Shown: positions 1 to 7,625, numbered from the stretch's first letter. The stretch: 41,406 nt of DNA from JBFWUM01 sp050247255 (GCA_050247255.1 JBFWUM010000038.1:1-41406), one strand, 5' to 3'. Notes: generated from the sequence alone by a model not told the origin. Numbers and translations are program-made.

Positions 1-2
1 CG

Positions 3-449
3 CTCGGCGAGACGGCACAGCAGGTGGCGGCGCTCGAAGCGTCGGCGCCGGCGCAGGCGGGCGGGCAGGCGATTGTCGTCGCGCAGGATCGGCCGTTCAC
101 CACCGATCGCGTCGAGTTCCAGCTCGCCGCCGGCGAAGGCATGGAATACAAGTACCGGCTCGAGAAAGGGGAGTCGCTGCTGTTCTCGTGGTCGGCCACC
201 GCGCCGGTCAACTACGAACTGCACGCAGAGCCGGACGGCGCGCCGCGCGGCTACGCGCAAAGCTACGAGCTGGGACAGCAGCGAACCGAGGCGTCCGGCA
301 CGCTCAACGCGCCGTTCTCAGGCATCCACGGCTGGTTCTGGGAAAACACAACCGGTGGCCCCGTGACCGTCACGCTGACCGCCTCCGGGTACTTCACCCT
401 GGCCCACGAGTTCCGTACCGGCGAACCGGTGAAGAACAAGACCTTCTAG
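3..449 (+). CDS. Transmembrane-anchor-like protein, C-terminal part (5' end outside window)
   Basis: The reading frame is open from the first bases of the window, so this is the C-terminal part of a longer protein; a GTG at 24 is only the first internal start-like codon. An Ala-rich linker is followed by a beta-rich domain containing RVEFQLAAGEGMEYKYRL, a Trp-containing strand and the motif GIHGWFWENTTGGPVTVTL. This pattern resembles small proteins annotated as transmembrane anchor proteins, which carry one N-terminal membrane helix and an exported domain ending in a GxHGWFWxN motif. The predicted helix would lie upstream of the window, so membrane anchoring is inferred. The stop codon TAG lies inside the first unit of a heptamer array, and the gene converges on a redoxin-like frame that overlaps it. 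No enzymatic function can be assigned. Confidence 0.6.
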   Translation, partial: LGETAQQVAALEASAPAQAGGQAIVVAQDRPFTTDRVEFQLAAGEGMEYKYRLEKGESLLFSWSATAPVNYELHAEPDGAPRGYAQSYELGQQRTEASGTLNAPFSGIHGWFWENTTGGPVTVTLTASGYFTLAHEFRTGEPVKNKTF

Positions 450-833
450 CTTCTCGCTTCTCGCTTCTCGCTTCTGCTTCGTCTCCCCCTCGCGTTCCGG
501 ACAACGCATCTGCACGTGCTCGAGCCACGAGCGGATCTCGTCCACCGTGGCCGGCGGCGCGCTCCACGTGTGCGCCACGTCGCCCCAGCGGTCGACGATC
601 GCGGCACGAGCGGACGGCAGGCCGGGCAGCGCGTCCCGCGTGACGACCACCGCCACGTCGTTCGAGTTCAACGCGGCGGCGTCGCGCCGCAGCGTGGCGG
701 GCACAGCCGCCCCCGAGACGAGCACCGTGAGCTTGCGCTGCCAGAGTGCCGACGCGTAGTTGACGTGCCGGCCGTCGATGTCCGTGATGTCGAAGTGCTG
801 AACGAGCTGGCTCGTCGGGCGGGTCCTTCCTAC
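318..833 (-). CDS. Redoxin/peroxiredoxin-like small protein with no visible start codon and run-on C-terminus
   Basis: Immediately downstream of kup on the same strand, a frame reads QLVQHFDITDIDGRHVNYA, then a beta strand TVLVSG, VAVVVTRDALPGLP, AAIVDRWGDVAHTW and SWLEHVQMRCPEREGE. This order resembles small redoxin-fold proteins annotated as alkyl hydroperoxide reductase/TSA-like, which as I remember them usually end in a CPEC motif; here the second Cys is Arg. Two things are odd. Between the kup stop (830-832) and the conserved N-terminus there is no ATG, GTG or TTG in frame, the first GTG coming about 30 codons too late. At the other end the frame runs through a heptamer array and into the antisense of the neighbouring gene before stopping at 318. 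It may be a decaying gene, use a rare start, or contain an assembly error. The limits given are those of the open frame. Confidence 0.45.
   Translation of the reverse strand, partial: VGRTRPTSQLVQHFDITDIDGRHVNYASALWQRKLTVLVSGAAVPATLRRDAAALNSNDVAVVVTRDALPGLPSARAAIVDRWGDVAHTWSAPPATVDEIRSWLEHVQMRCPEREGETKQKREARSEKLEGLVLHRFAGTELVGQGEVPGGGQRDGHGATGCVFPEPAVDA
443..481. repeat. Heptamer tandem array at convergent gene ends
   Basis: A 7-bp unit CTTCTCG is repeated exactly three times (450-470). It is preceded in register by CTTCTAG (443-449), which supplies the stop codon of the upstream gene, and followed by two decayed units. It sits where two genes converge. Unlike the other arrays in this window, I see no mirrored second arm here. 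Confidence 0.8.
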
Positions 834-2710
834 ATTTCCACCTGTACTCCCAGTTCTACCACGCGCTCCGGAGGCAGGCGGAAGAACGCGGTGGCGCGGA
901 CGGCGTTGCGCGCCATCAGGACGAACAGCTTTTCGCGCCACGTGGCCATGCCGTGCTGCCGCGAGACGATGATCGTTTCGCGGCCCAGGAAGTAAGTCAC
1001 ATCGTCCGGATCCACGGGCACCCCCTGCTCGCGGGCGATGAGCAGCGCGGCCGGGACGTCGGGGTCCTCCATGAAGCCGTAGCGCACGCGCAGGTTGTAG
1101 AGCCCGTCGCCAAGCCGCTCGACCTCGACGCGCTCGCCGATCCAGACGTGCGGCTGGCGGGCCGTGGTCACGGTGAGGAGGACGACGGTCTCGTGCAGCA
1201 CCTTGTTGTAGCGCATGTTGTGGGCGAGCGCCGGCGGCGTGCCCGTCGGTTGCGCGGTCATGAACACCGCCGTCCCTGGCACGCGCGCCGGCCGTTCCGC
1301 CCGCACCGTCTCCAGGAACTGCTCCACCGGGATGGCCCGCGCCGAGATCCGTTCGGCGACCAGGCGCCGGCCGGTCCGCCACGTGGTCATCAGCGTGAAC
1401 AAGCCGATGCCGACGGCGAGCGGGACCCAGCCGCCCTGCAGGAACTTCAGCGCGTTGGCGCCGAAGAACGCCAGGTCGATGGCGAGGAACGCCACCGTGA
1501 TCGCCAGCGCCACCGATCCCGGCCAGCGCCAGCGCTCGCGCATGATCACGTTCAGCAGGACGATCGTGATGACCATCGTCAGCGTGACGGCAATGCCGTA
1601 GGCCGCCGCCAGCGCGCCCGACGAGCCGAAGCCGATGACGATGGCCAGCGTGGCGAGCATCAGCGCCCAGTTCACCTGGGGAATGTAGATCTGGCCCATC
1701 TCCCGCGCCGACGTATGTTCGACGTCGAGTCGTGGGACGAGGCCGAGCTGGATCGCCTGCCGCGTGATCGAGAACGCACCGGAAATCAGCGCCTGCGACG
1801 CGATGATTGCGGCCAGGGTGGCCAGCACGACCAGCGGGAACAACGCCCACGCCGGCGCGAGTTCGAAGAAGGGGTGGGCGACCTCCGGGTTGATCAGCAG
1901 AAGGGCGCCCTGGCCGAAGTAGTTCAGGAGCAGCGCGGGCAGGACCAGGCCGAACCAGGCGAGGCGGATCGGCCGCGCGCCGAAGTGCCCCATGTCGGCA
2001 TACAGCGCCTCGCCCCCGGTGACCACCAGGAACACGGCGCCGAGCACGGCGAAGCCGGCCCCGCCGTTGTCGGCGAAGAAAGCGATGGCGTGCCGCGGAT
2101 CGAGCGCCCCCAGCACCTGCGGCGCCCGGACGACCCAGCTGACCCCGAGGATGGCCAGCACGACGAACCAGGCGATCACGATCGGGCCGAAGAATCCGCC
2201 GACGCGGTGTGTGCCGAACCGCTGGATGGTGAAGAGCGCCACGAGGATGGCCGCGGTGATCGGGACCACGTACTCCTCGAGTCCGGGGGCGGCGACCTCG
2301 AGCCCCTCGACGGCGCCGAGCACCGAGATCGCCGGCGTGATCATGCCGTCGCCGTAGAGCAGCGCCGTGCCGAAGATGCCGAGGGCGATGAGCAGCGGCC
2401 GCCCCACCGCCAGGCGATGGCCGGCATCGCCGCCGCCGCGTCCTGGGACCAACGACGTCAGCGACAGGATGCCGCCTTCTCCCTGGTTGTCGGCCCGCAT
2501 GACGAGCGCGACGTACTTCAGCGAGACGACCAGCAGCAGGGAGTAGATGATGAGCGACAGCACCCCGAGCACGTTCGACGGCGTCGGGGGAACGCTGTGG
2601 GACCCGAAGAAGCACTCCTTGAGCGCATACAGCGGGCTGGTGCCGATGTCGCCGTAGACGACGCCGAGCGCCGTCAGTGTCAGCGGCAGCAGGCGTGAGC
2701 GGGACGCCAC
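830..2710 (-). CDS. kup: Kup-family low-affinity potassium uptake transporter
   Basis: This is a 626-residue inner-membrane K+ importer of the HAK/KUP/KT family, the usual length (E. coli Kup is 622). The N-terminus carries the family signature GVVYGDIGTSPLYALKECF, followed by about twelve hydrophobic segments up to roughly residue 420 and a soluble C-terminal domain. The frame is open to 2854, but the start is placed at GTG 2710. The sequence GGAGG lies four bases upstream of it, homology begins just after it, and the extra upstream codons fall in a structured leader. That leader matches a c-di-AMP riboswitch, so uptake is probably shut off when c-di-AMP is high. The gene ends ATG-TAG and directly abuts the redoxin-like frame. 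The identification is firm. Confidence 0.96.
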   Translation of the reverse strand: MASRSRLLPLTLTALGVVYGDIGTSPLYALKECFFGSHSVPPTPSNVLGVLSLIIYSLLLVVSLKYVALVMRADNQGEGGILSLTSLVPGRGGGDAGHRLAVGRPLLIALGIFGTALLYGDGMITPAISVLGAVEGLEVAAPGLEEYVVPITAAILVALFTIQRFGTHRVGGFFGPIVIAWFVVLAILGVSWVVRAPQVLGALDPRHAIAFFADNGGAGFAVLGAVFLVVTGGEALYADMGHFGARPIRLAWFGLVLPALLLNYFGQGALLLINPEVAHPFFELAPAWALFPLVVLATLAAIIASQALISGAFSITRQAIQLGLVPRLDVEHTSAREMGQIYIPQVNWALMLATLAIVIGFGSSGALAAAYGIAVTLTMVITIVLLNVIMRERWRWPGSVALAITVAFLAIDLAFFGANALKFLQGGWVPLAVGIGLFTLMTTWRTGRRLVAERISARAIPVEQFLETVRAERPARVPGTAVFMTAQPTGTPPALAHNMRYNKVLHETVVLLTVTTARQPHVWIGERVEVERLGDGLYNLRVRYGFMEDPDVPAALLIAREQGVPVDPDDVTYFLGRETIIVSRQHGMATWREKLFVLMARNAVRATAFFRLPPERVVELGVQVEM

Positions 2711-2714
2711 GAAG

Positions 2715-2882
2715 CCTCCATCGGCCGGCGGGGTTAGCTGACGGGCTCGAGGATGGAGTCCTCTACTCTCCGCCCGCCTTCGCTCCTTCGGAGCTACGGC
2801 GAGGCGGAAAAGATGCGCCCCTGCGATCGGGATTGATCGCGCTGGATCCCCCACGCGCCCGGCGGGCCGGGCGGCTTAGGCC
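2715..2882 (-). promoter_or_regulatory. c-di-AMP riboswitch (ydaO/yuaA class) in the kup leader
   Basis: The minus-strand leader of kup contains, in order, the hallmarks of the ydaO/yuaA aptamer as I recall them. They are CCTAAGCC (2880-2873), GGGGGATCC (2852-2844), a GATCAATCCCGATC hairpin (2838-2825), GCAGGGGCGCATC (2824-2812), a long variable hairpin (about 2800-2763), GCCCGTCAGCTAACCCCG (2746-2729) and GGCCGATGGAGG (2726-2715). The CCCGNCAGCTAAC block is the most diagnostic part. The last element contains the kup ribosome binding site, which suggests control of translation initiation rather than a terminator. A CATAAT -10 candidate lies just upstream at 2894-2889. This class binds cyclic di-AMP and commonly controls K+ transport and cell-wall genes. 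Confidence 0.8.
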
Positions 2883-2950
2883 ACGTCGATTATGCGCCAA
2901 CTTGTCCGGCGTGTCGCTTGCAACGCTGTGCGCAGGTGAGGAGGCATCAC

Positions 2951-3583
2951 ATGGCTGCGAAATCCCTGCACGAGCTCTTCGTGGAAGACCTGCGGGACAT
3001 CTACGACGCGGAGAAACGGATTACCAAGGCATTGCCCAGGCTGGCCAAAGCCTGCAGCTCTCGCGAGTTACAGCAGGCGTTCCTGGCGCACCTGCGCGAG
3101 ACGGAAGGGCAGATCACGCGCCTCGAGCGCGTCTTCGCGTCGATCGGCGAGAAGGCGCGCGGGAAGAAGTGCGACGGCATCATGGGGCTGATTGAGGAAA
3201 GCAACACCCACATCGAGGAGCTCGACGGGGCGGTCCTCGACGCGGCGCTGACCGCCGGGGCGCAGAAGGTGGAGCACTACGAGATCGCGTCCTACGGCAC
3301 CCTGGCCTACTACGCCGAGATCATGGGGCACGACGAAGCCAAGGAACTGCTCGGCGACACGCTCGAGGAAGAGAAGGCGACGGACGAGAAGCTCAACAAG
3401 ATCGCGAAATCGGCCGTGAACCGCCGCGCGCTGGCCGCGGGCGACAGCGAGGACGACGAAGAGATGGCCGGGGTCGGTATGCTCGCGGCCGCTGGCCGCG
3501 GCCGGCGGGGTTCTACCGCGATGGGGACGGCCCATGACCGCGGCGGCACCCGCCGGAGATCGGCCAGCAGCAAGAAGCGCTGA
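2951..3583 (+). CDS. YciE/YciF-type ferritin-like stress protein (DUF892)
   Basis: A 210-residue cytosolic protein that starts ELFVEDLRDIYDAEKRITKALPR, the hallmark of the DUF892 ferritin-like four-helix bundle. Glu/His positions recur through DAEKRI, LRETEGQI, EELDGAV and VEHYEIASYGTL, as expected for a di-metal site. Family members are induced by general or osmotic stress, and their exact reaction is not settled. After the domain (about residue 165) comes an acidic patch and a Gly/Arg/Ser-rich basic tail ending in SSKKR. The start at ATG 2951 has a clear GAGGAGG site eight bases upstream. The gene is divergent from the riboswitch-controlled kup, and its 3' end overlaps or abuts a receiver-like gene. 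Confidence 0.92.
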   Translation: MAAKSLHELFVEDLRDIYDAEKRITKALPRLAKACSSRELQQAFLAHLRETEGQITRLERVFASIGEKARGKKCDGIMGLIEESNTHIEELDGAVLDAALTAGAQKVEHYEIASYGTLAYYAEIMGHDEAKELLGDTLEEEKATDEKLNKIAKSAVNRRALAAGDSEDDEEMAGVGMLAAAGRGRRGSTAMGTAHDRGGTRRRSASSKKR

Positions 3584-4001
3584 CGTGCCTGGCACGTCCA
3601 ACAACCGTCCGGCCGTGGTGGCCGTCATCAACACCACGCCGGACGCCATCGACCTGCTCAAGGACGCCCTCGAGCGCGCCGGCTTTGTCGTCCCCACCGC
3701 GCTCACGTGGGAGATCCAGTCAGGACACACCAACCTCGAGGGGTTCCTGACCACCCACCAGCCGGACGTCATCGTCTATGACATCGCGCCGCCGTACGAG
3801 AAGAACTGGGACGTGCTCCAGAACCTGCGCCGGACCGTGCTGAAAGGCTACCGGTTCATCCTGACGAGCGTGAACACGAAGCATGTCGAGCAGTTGGTCG
3901 GGCGTGATGAGCAGGTCTACGAGGTCGTCGGGACTCCCCACGACCTTGACCAGATCGTGCGGGCGGTGCGCGAGGCGGTGAAGGCGCGCCCGGTCAGCTG
4001 A
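3534..4001 (+). CDS. Receiver-like (CheY-fold) protein
   Basis: From about residue 26 the protein follows a CheY-like alternation: a strand VVAVINTTPDAIDLLKDAL, then DVIVYDIAPPYEKNWDVL at the phospho-acceptor position (Asp in VYDIAPP), FILTSVNT for the Thr/Ser strand and YEVVGTPHDLDQIVRAVREAV at the end. The usual acidic pair after strand 1 is replaced by NTTPD, and the conserved Lys by Thr-Pro (GTP). Phosphorylation chemistry is therefore doubtful and this may be a pseudo-receiver. ATG 3534 overlaps the ferritin-like gene by 50 bases. An alternative GTG at 3585, two bases after that gene's stop, removes 17 poorly conserved residues. It is probably cotranscribed with the ferritin-like gene. 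Confidence 0.75.
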   Translation: MTAAAPAGDRPAARSADVPGTSNNRPAVVAVINTTPDAIDLLKDALERAGFVVPTALTWEIQSGHTNLEGFLTTHQPDVIVYDIAPPYEKNWDVLQNLRRTVLKGYRFILTSVNTKHVEQLVGRDEQVYEVVGTPHDLDQIVRAVREAVKARPVS

Positions 4002-4008
4002 ACTCGCG

Positions 4009-4014
4009 TAGAAT
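4009..4014 (+). promoter_or_regulatory. -10 element TAGAAT, 7 nt before start codon
   Basis: TAGAAT matches the sigma-70 -10 consensus at five of six positions and ends seven bases before ATG 4022. No Shine-Dalgarno sequence is present, so the transcript would begin at or next to the start codon (leaderless). Confidence 0.6.
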
Positions 4015-4021
4015 CGCCCGC

Positions 4022-4696
4022 ATGTCACTCCGTGCCATGCGTCTCGGCGTGCTGGTGTGCCTGGCGGCCGCCCCGGTGGCCGCGCAGGTCGTGCCGGTCG
4101 ATCAGGAACCGCGGCACCGCGTCGTGTTTGCCGACGAGGCGCTGCGGGTGCTCGAGGTGCGCATCCCCGCCGGCGATACCACGCTGGAGCATCGCCATGA
4201 CAACGACATGGCGACCGTCAACATCGAAAACGGGCAAACCCGGACCCGCAACAGCGGCGCGGAGTGGGGCACGCCGCGCGTGCGGATGGTGGGTGAGGTG
4301 TCGATCAACCAGTACTCGGGGACACCGACCGCGCACGTCGTGCAGAACATCGACCAGATGGCGTACCGGCTGGTCGGTGTGGAGAATCTCCGGCCCGGCA
4401 GCTGGTCGCGCGAGCCGGCCATCGCCGCGCCGCTGACGCGGGTGCTGAGCGAGAGCCGCGCGTTCCGTGTCTACGAGGTGCGCCTGGCAGGTGCATCAGC
4501 CGGGACGCGGCACATCCATTCCGTGCCGGTGATGCTGACGCTCGTCGACGGCGCGGTGAGCATTGGCGGCGAGGCGACGCAGCCCGGACAGCCGCTGACG
4601 ACGCGCGGCCAGTGGGCGGTCGTGCCCGCGGGCCAGCCGCACACCCTCACAGGCGGACGCGCGGCGTCGACCGTCGTCGAGATCGAAGTGAGGTAG
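4022..4696 (+). CDS. Secreted bicupin-type protein
   Basis: A 224-residue protein with a Sec signal peptide (cleavage near AAPVAAQ, about residue 20) and two consecutive cupin-like halves. The first contains EVRIPAGDTTLEHRHDNDMATVNIENG, where His-x-His and a later His could bind metal. The second contains YEVRLAGASAGTRHIHSVPVMLTLVDG and ends with AVVPAGQPHTLTGG, the typical cupin motif 2. Cupins of this type are small periplasmic beta-barrel proteins of varied function, and the substrate cannot be inferred. It starts directly behind a TAGAAT -10 element and converges on the AsmA-like gene across a mirrored heptamer array. Confidence 0.72.
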   Translation: MSLRAMRLGVLVCLAAAPVAAQVVPVDQEPRHRVVFADEALRVLEVRIPAGDTTLEHRHDNDMATVNIENGQTRTRNSGAEWGTPRVRMVGEVSINQYSGTPTAHVVQNIDQMAYRLVGVENLRPGSWSREPAIAAPLTRVLSESRAFRVYEVRLAGASAGTRHIHSVPVMLTLVDGAVSIGGEATQPGQPLTTRGQWAVVPAGQPHTLTGGRAASTVVEIEVR

Positions 4697-4723
4697 CGGA
4701 GGGTTACGGAGGCGCGGGTTGCT

Positions 4724-4792
4724 ACAGGAGGGAAGGAGCAAGGAGGGATTTCAAGATCGTACAAATACGATCTCCTTCCTCCTTCCTCCTGT
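4724..4792. repeat. Mirrored heptamer array forming a hairpin between convergent genes
   Basis: The right arm (4766-4792) is built of AGGAGGA units when read on the minus strand. The left arm (4724-4761) carries the same units in imperfect form (AGGAGGG, AAGGAGC, AAGGAGG). The arms close on a perfect AGATCGTA/TACGATCT apex around a four-base loop. The element fills the gap between the stops of the cupin gene (4696) and the AsmA-like gene (4805). There is no T-tract of the classic terminator kind. Confidence 0.8.
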
Positions 4793-4804
4793 GATGGTTT
4801 CCCG

Positions 4805-6388
4805 TCACCCGGGGAGGAACGCTCTCCTCACATCCAGGCCGAACGATGGCTTCGCGCGTGTGCCGGTGACGCGGATCGGGATGCGCGAGCCGCCGCCTTC
4901 GCGGCGGAAGAACGGCTGGACCAGCCGCGCGGCGATCGCCTTGAGGCCGGACGTCGTGTCGGCCAGCGTCGCATCCATCAGCAGGTGCCCCCGGAAGTTC
5001 ATCTCCTCCGACTGCAGGCCGTAGGCGCCGGCCAGTTCCACGCGCGCACCGGGCACCGAGAAGGCGAGGGCTGAGAAGCGGATGGTGCCGTCGCGCATGG
5101 CGAAGGCGCCGGTCATGTCCGACACCACGCTCGGCGCGGCATCGTCGCCTTCGTCGCCGCGCGCCCGCTTGCTCAGCGTGTTCACCTGCTTCTGGACGTT
5201 GAAGTTGGTGAAGCGCGCCTGGCGCAGCGAGAACTCGCCATCGAGCTGCATGCGCTCGATGACCGGCAGGTCCCCGGCGGGGATCACCAGCCTGGCGTCG
5301 ACGCCGATGGCGCCCACCAGCGGCGGGGTGCCGGGCTTCATGGCCAGGGTGAGGACGTCGGCGATGCGCCCGTCTGTGATGGAGACATCCAGATCGACGT
5401 GGCGCCCCTTGACCTCGCGCGCGCGCACGACCGCGCCGCGCGCTTCGATCACGGTCTCGATCAGCGTGGCGCGTACCTGCTCCAACAGCGTGTCGCCGTT
5501 GGTGCCGTCGACGACCGCCGTGAACTGGGTGGTGAGCGGCACCGGCTGGCGCGAGACGTCGATGGCGAAGTTCTCTGAGCGCGTGTCTCCCTTGACGGTG
5601 AGGCGCTCGAGGCGCCCCTCGTAGGTGCCGGTGGACGAGAGCGTGCCGCCAAGCCCCTTGATGTCGTCGAGCTGCGCCTCCTGCAGCGTGTAGCGGCCGG
5701 CGATCGGCGTCTGGCCGGGGTCGCGCGCCAGGTAGGGCCCGAAGGTGCCCTTGGTCTCGATCTCGCCGGCGGGGATGGCGTTGGTCAGCGACGCCTCGAA
5801 CGCGGCCGGGCCGTCGGCGCTGAAGTCGGTCATGACGAGGCGATGGATGTCGAACACGCGCGGCGGCTTGGCCGGGTTGCGCGAGGCAATCTCCAGCCAC
5901 ACCGGCGCAGCCACGATGCGATCGATGACCAGTGAGGGTCCTGGTGCCTGGTTGCTGTTGCCTGGTACTTGGTCACTGGTGCCTGGTGCTTCGGTGGCGC
6001 GTGGTGCCGCGGGCGAACCGAGCCCTCCGGGCGGGACCTGGATGGTCAGCCCGTTCAGCGTGATCTCGCGCAGGTGGAGCGGCGTGGCGAAGAGGCCGCG
6101 CAGGCCGGCGGCGCCGGAGAAGTCGCGAATGCTGATGAGCGGCGGGACATCCGTCCGGCCGTCGTGCCGGAGTTCAAGCTGGCTGCCGCTGATCTCCGGC
6201 CGCGGGAACGCGGCGACGGTCAGCGCCCCCAACGAGACCTGGCTTGCGAACCGCTGGTTCAGGGCGTTGACGACGCGGTCGCGGAGCATCGGCGTCGCGC
6301 GCACCATGTAGGTAATCGCGACACTGACGACGATGAGCAGGAGGAGAAGCGCGACGAGAAGCCAGCGGGCCGTGCGGGGGAGCGGCAC
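4805..6388 (-). CDS. AsmA-like outer-membrane biogenesis protein
   Basis: A 527-residue protein with one N-terminal membrane helix (residues about 9-29), then an AsmA-type N-terminal segment (LRDRVVNALNQRFASQVSLGALTV), a long beta-rich repetitive middle and a C-terminal AsmA-like part ending in GLDVRRAFLPG. AsmA/YhdP-type proteins span the periplasm and are linked to lipid transport or membrane homeostasis. The start at GTG 6388 is the only plausible one before the helix. Around residues 130-150, the linker TEAPGTSDQVPGNSNQAPGPS is encoded by a heptamer repeat array that has entered the gene in frame (see separate entry). The gene is 22 bases downstream of dsbD on the same strand. Confidence 0.85.
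   Translation of the reverse strand: MPLPRTARWLLVALLLLLIVVSVAITYMVRATPMLRDRVVNALNQRFASQVSLGALTVAAFPRPEISGSQLELRHDGRTDVPPLISIRDFSGAAGLRGLFATPLHLREITLNGLTIQVPPGGLGSPAAPRATEAPGTSDQVPGNSNQAPGPSLVIDRIVAAPVWLEIASRNPAKPPRVFDIHRLVMTDFSADGPAAFEASLTNAIPAGEIETKGTFGPYLARDPGQTPIAGRYTLQEAQLDDIKGLGGTLSSTGTYEGRLERLTVKGDTRSENFAIDVSRQPVPLTTQFTAVVDGTNGDTLLEQVRATLIETVIEARGAVVRAREVKGRHVDLDVSITDGRIADVLTLAMKPGTPPLVGAIGVDARLVIPAGDLPVIERMQLDGEFSLRQARFTNFNVQKQVNTLSKRARGDEGDDAAPSVVSDMTGAFAMRDGTIRFSALAFSVPGARVELAGAYGLQSEEMNFRGHLLMDATLADTTSGLKAIAARLVQPFFRREGGGSRIPIRVTGTRAKPSFGLDVRRAFLPG
5941..5996. repeat. In-frame heptamer array inside the AsmA-like gene
   Basis: Eight consecutive 7-bp units on the + strand follow the pattern CTGGTNC: CTGGTGC, CTGGTTG, CTGTTGC, CTGGTAC, TTGGTCA, CTGGTGC, CTGGTGC and TTCGGTG. 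They read as a Pro/Gly/Ser/Asn-rich linker on the minus strand. The period is 7, not a multiple of 3, so the protein repeat is 7 residues per 3 units. It resembles the intergenic arrays of this window but without a mirrored arm. Confidence 0.8.
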
Positions 6389-6409
6389 GAGGCCGAGGTA
6401 CTACAAGAT

Positions 6410-7615
6410 CTATTCCTGCGGGCGCAGGATGACGTACGTCGGCAACCCCACCGTATCCCAGCGGGTCATCAGCGTCTTGGCGGGCTCCATCTCGGGGTCC
6501 TCGGCCTGGAACTTCACCTTGACGTAGTTGTCGAGCCCGGCGACCACGGCGTCATCGCGAAAGGTCGTTTCCTCCATCACGAAGCAGGCGGTGCACCAGG
6601 TTGCCCACATGTCGATGAAGACCGGCTTGCCCTCGGCCTGGGCCACCGCCAGCGCGTCGGGCAGCGAGTGATACCACCCGTCCTTCATCGTCACCTGCGC
6701 GGCGGCCGTGACCTGCGACGACTGGAACAGGCTGTAGGCGTGTGACCCGTAGTACACGGCCATGCCGAGGATGATCACGCCAAAGGCGTGCTTGACGTAC
6801 GCCATCCATGGGCCCGGCTTCGGCAGCGCGGCCAGGCCGGCGCCGGCAATCGGCCAGGGCAGTGCCATCCCGAGGCCGAGGAGGAACGGGAGTGCGAGGG
6901 CGATGGTCGTGCCGCGGGCGTACAGATCGCTCGAGAAGAGCACCACCTGCAGGACGACCGGTGCCACGCACGCGCCGGCGAGCAGCGCCGCGATGGCGCC
7001 CATGCCGAACGCGAGCGGGAAGGAGCCGCGCTTGCCTTCGCCGCCGAAGCGGGACGAGAAGCGCGAGAAGTCGATGGAGAAGCGATCGAACATCGCCAAC
7101 CCGAGCACCACGAAGAGCAGCGCGATGGCGACGTTGAACCAGGGCGAGGAGTTGAGCGTGCCGAACGTGCCTGCCGTCAGGATCACGATGAGGCCGATGG
7201 CGCCGTAGACGAGGGCCATCGCCCCGCCGTAGGCGCCGCCGAGCAGGAAGCCGCGGACGCGCGATCCGGACCGGGTGCCCGCGCCGATGATCGCCAGGTT
7301 GATCGGAATCATCGGCAGGACGCAGGGGGTGAGGTTCAGCGCCAGGCCGCCGACGAGGACGATCAGCAGGATCGCCAGGGCGCCGCGCCCGTCGAAGATG
7401 CCCGTCTGCTGGACGCCGGCTTCGGCGTTGGCCAGGAACTGCAGGAACCGGTCGGACGGGATGTAGCCGACCTCGCGTCCCATGAAGGTGAACTGCTCGA
7501 TTCCGGCCAATTCCGCGGGCAGCGCCGGTGCGGCGGCCGGGGCCGCCTCCTGGGCGGCCGGCGCGGCGGCCAGCAGCGCGATCAGGAGGCCGAGCAGGGC
7601 AATTCCGCGTATCAT
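6410..7615 (-). CDS. dsbD: Thiol:disulfide interchange protein DsbD-like, short form
   Basis: This 401-residue membrane protein passes electrons from cytosolic thioredoxin to exported thiols. It has a signal peptide, a CcdA/DsbD transmembrane core with LALNLTPCVLPMIPI and LLAGACVAPVVLQ (the two redox Cys), and a C-terminal thioredoxin domain with WATWCTACFVMEE ending VGLPTYVILRP. The classical N-terminal DsbD-alpha domain is absent. In its place a short stretch, REVGYIPSDRFLQFLANAEAG, resembles the tail of a thioredoxin fold. Together these give about 400 residues instead of about 560. The start at ATG 7615, chosen over an upstream in-frame codon, sits ten bases behind a TACAAT -10 element and begins the signal peptide. 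It is divergent from the monooxygenase-like gene. Confidence 0.9.
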   Translation of the reverse strand: MIRGIALLGLLIALLAAAPAAQEAAPAAAPALPAELAGIEQFTFMGREVGYIPSDRFLQFLANAEAGVQQTGIFDGRGALAILLIVLVGGLALNLTPCVLPMIPINLAIIGAGTRSGSRVRGFLLGGAYGGAMALVYGAIGLIVILTAGTFGTLNSSPWFNVAIALLFVVLGLAMFDRFSIDFSRFSSRFGGEGKRGSFPLAFGMGAIAALLAGACVAPVVLQVVLFSSDLYARGTTIALALPFLLGLGMALPWPIAGAGLAALPKPGPWMAYVKHAFGVIILGMAVYYGSHAYSLFQSSQVTAAAQVTMKDGWYHSLPDALAVAQAEGKPVFIDMWATWCTACFVMEETTFRDDAVVAGLDNYVKVKFQAEDPEMEPAKTLMTRWDTVGLPTYVILRPQE

Positions 7616-7625
7616 TTGCGCGGAG

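Noticed and set aside
443..481. CRISPR-like array
   Set aside because: Units are only 7-8 bp with no spacers, and no cas genes are present; the same applies to the other arrays.
820..840. Programmed frameshift joining kup to the redoxin-like frame
   Set aside because: No slippery heptamer or stimulatory structure is visible at the kup stop, and a Kup-redoxin fusion has no precedent I know of.
953..2698. Long plus-strand open frame opposite kup
   Set aside because: Composition is dominated by Arg/Asp/Gln/His with no domain pattern; kup on the other strand is certain.
3585..4001. GTG 3585 as the start of the receiver-like gene
   Set aside because: Kept as an alternative only: it abuts the previous stop nicely but has a weak ribosome binding site; neither start can be proven from sequence.
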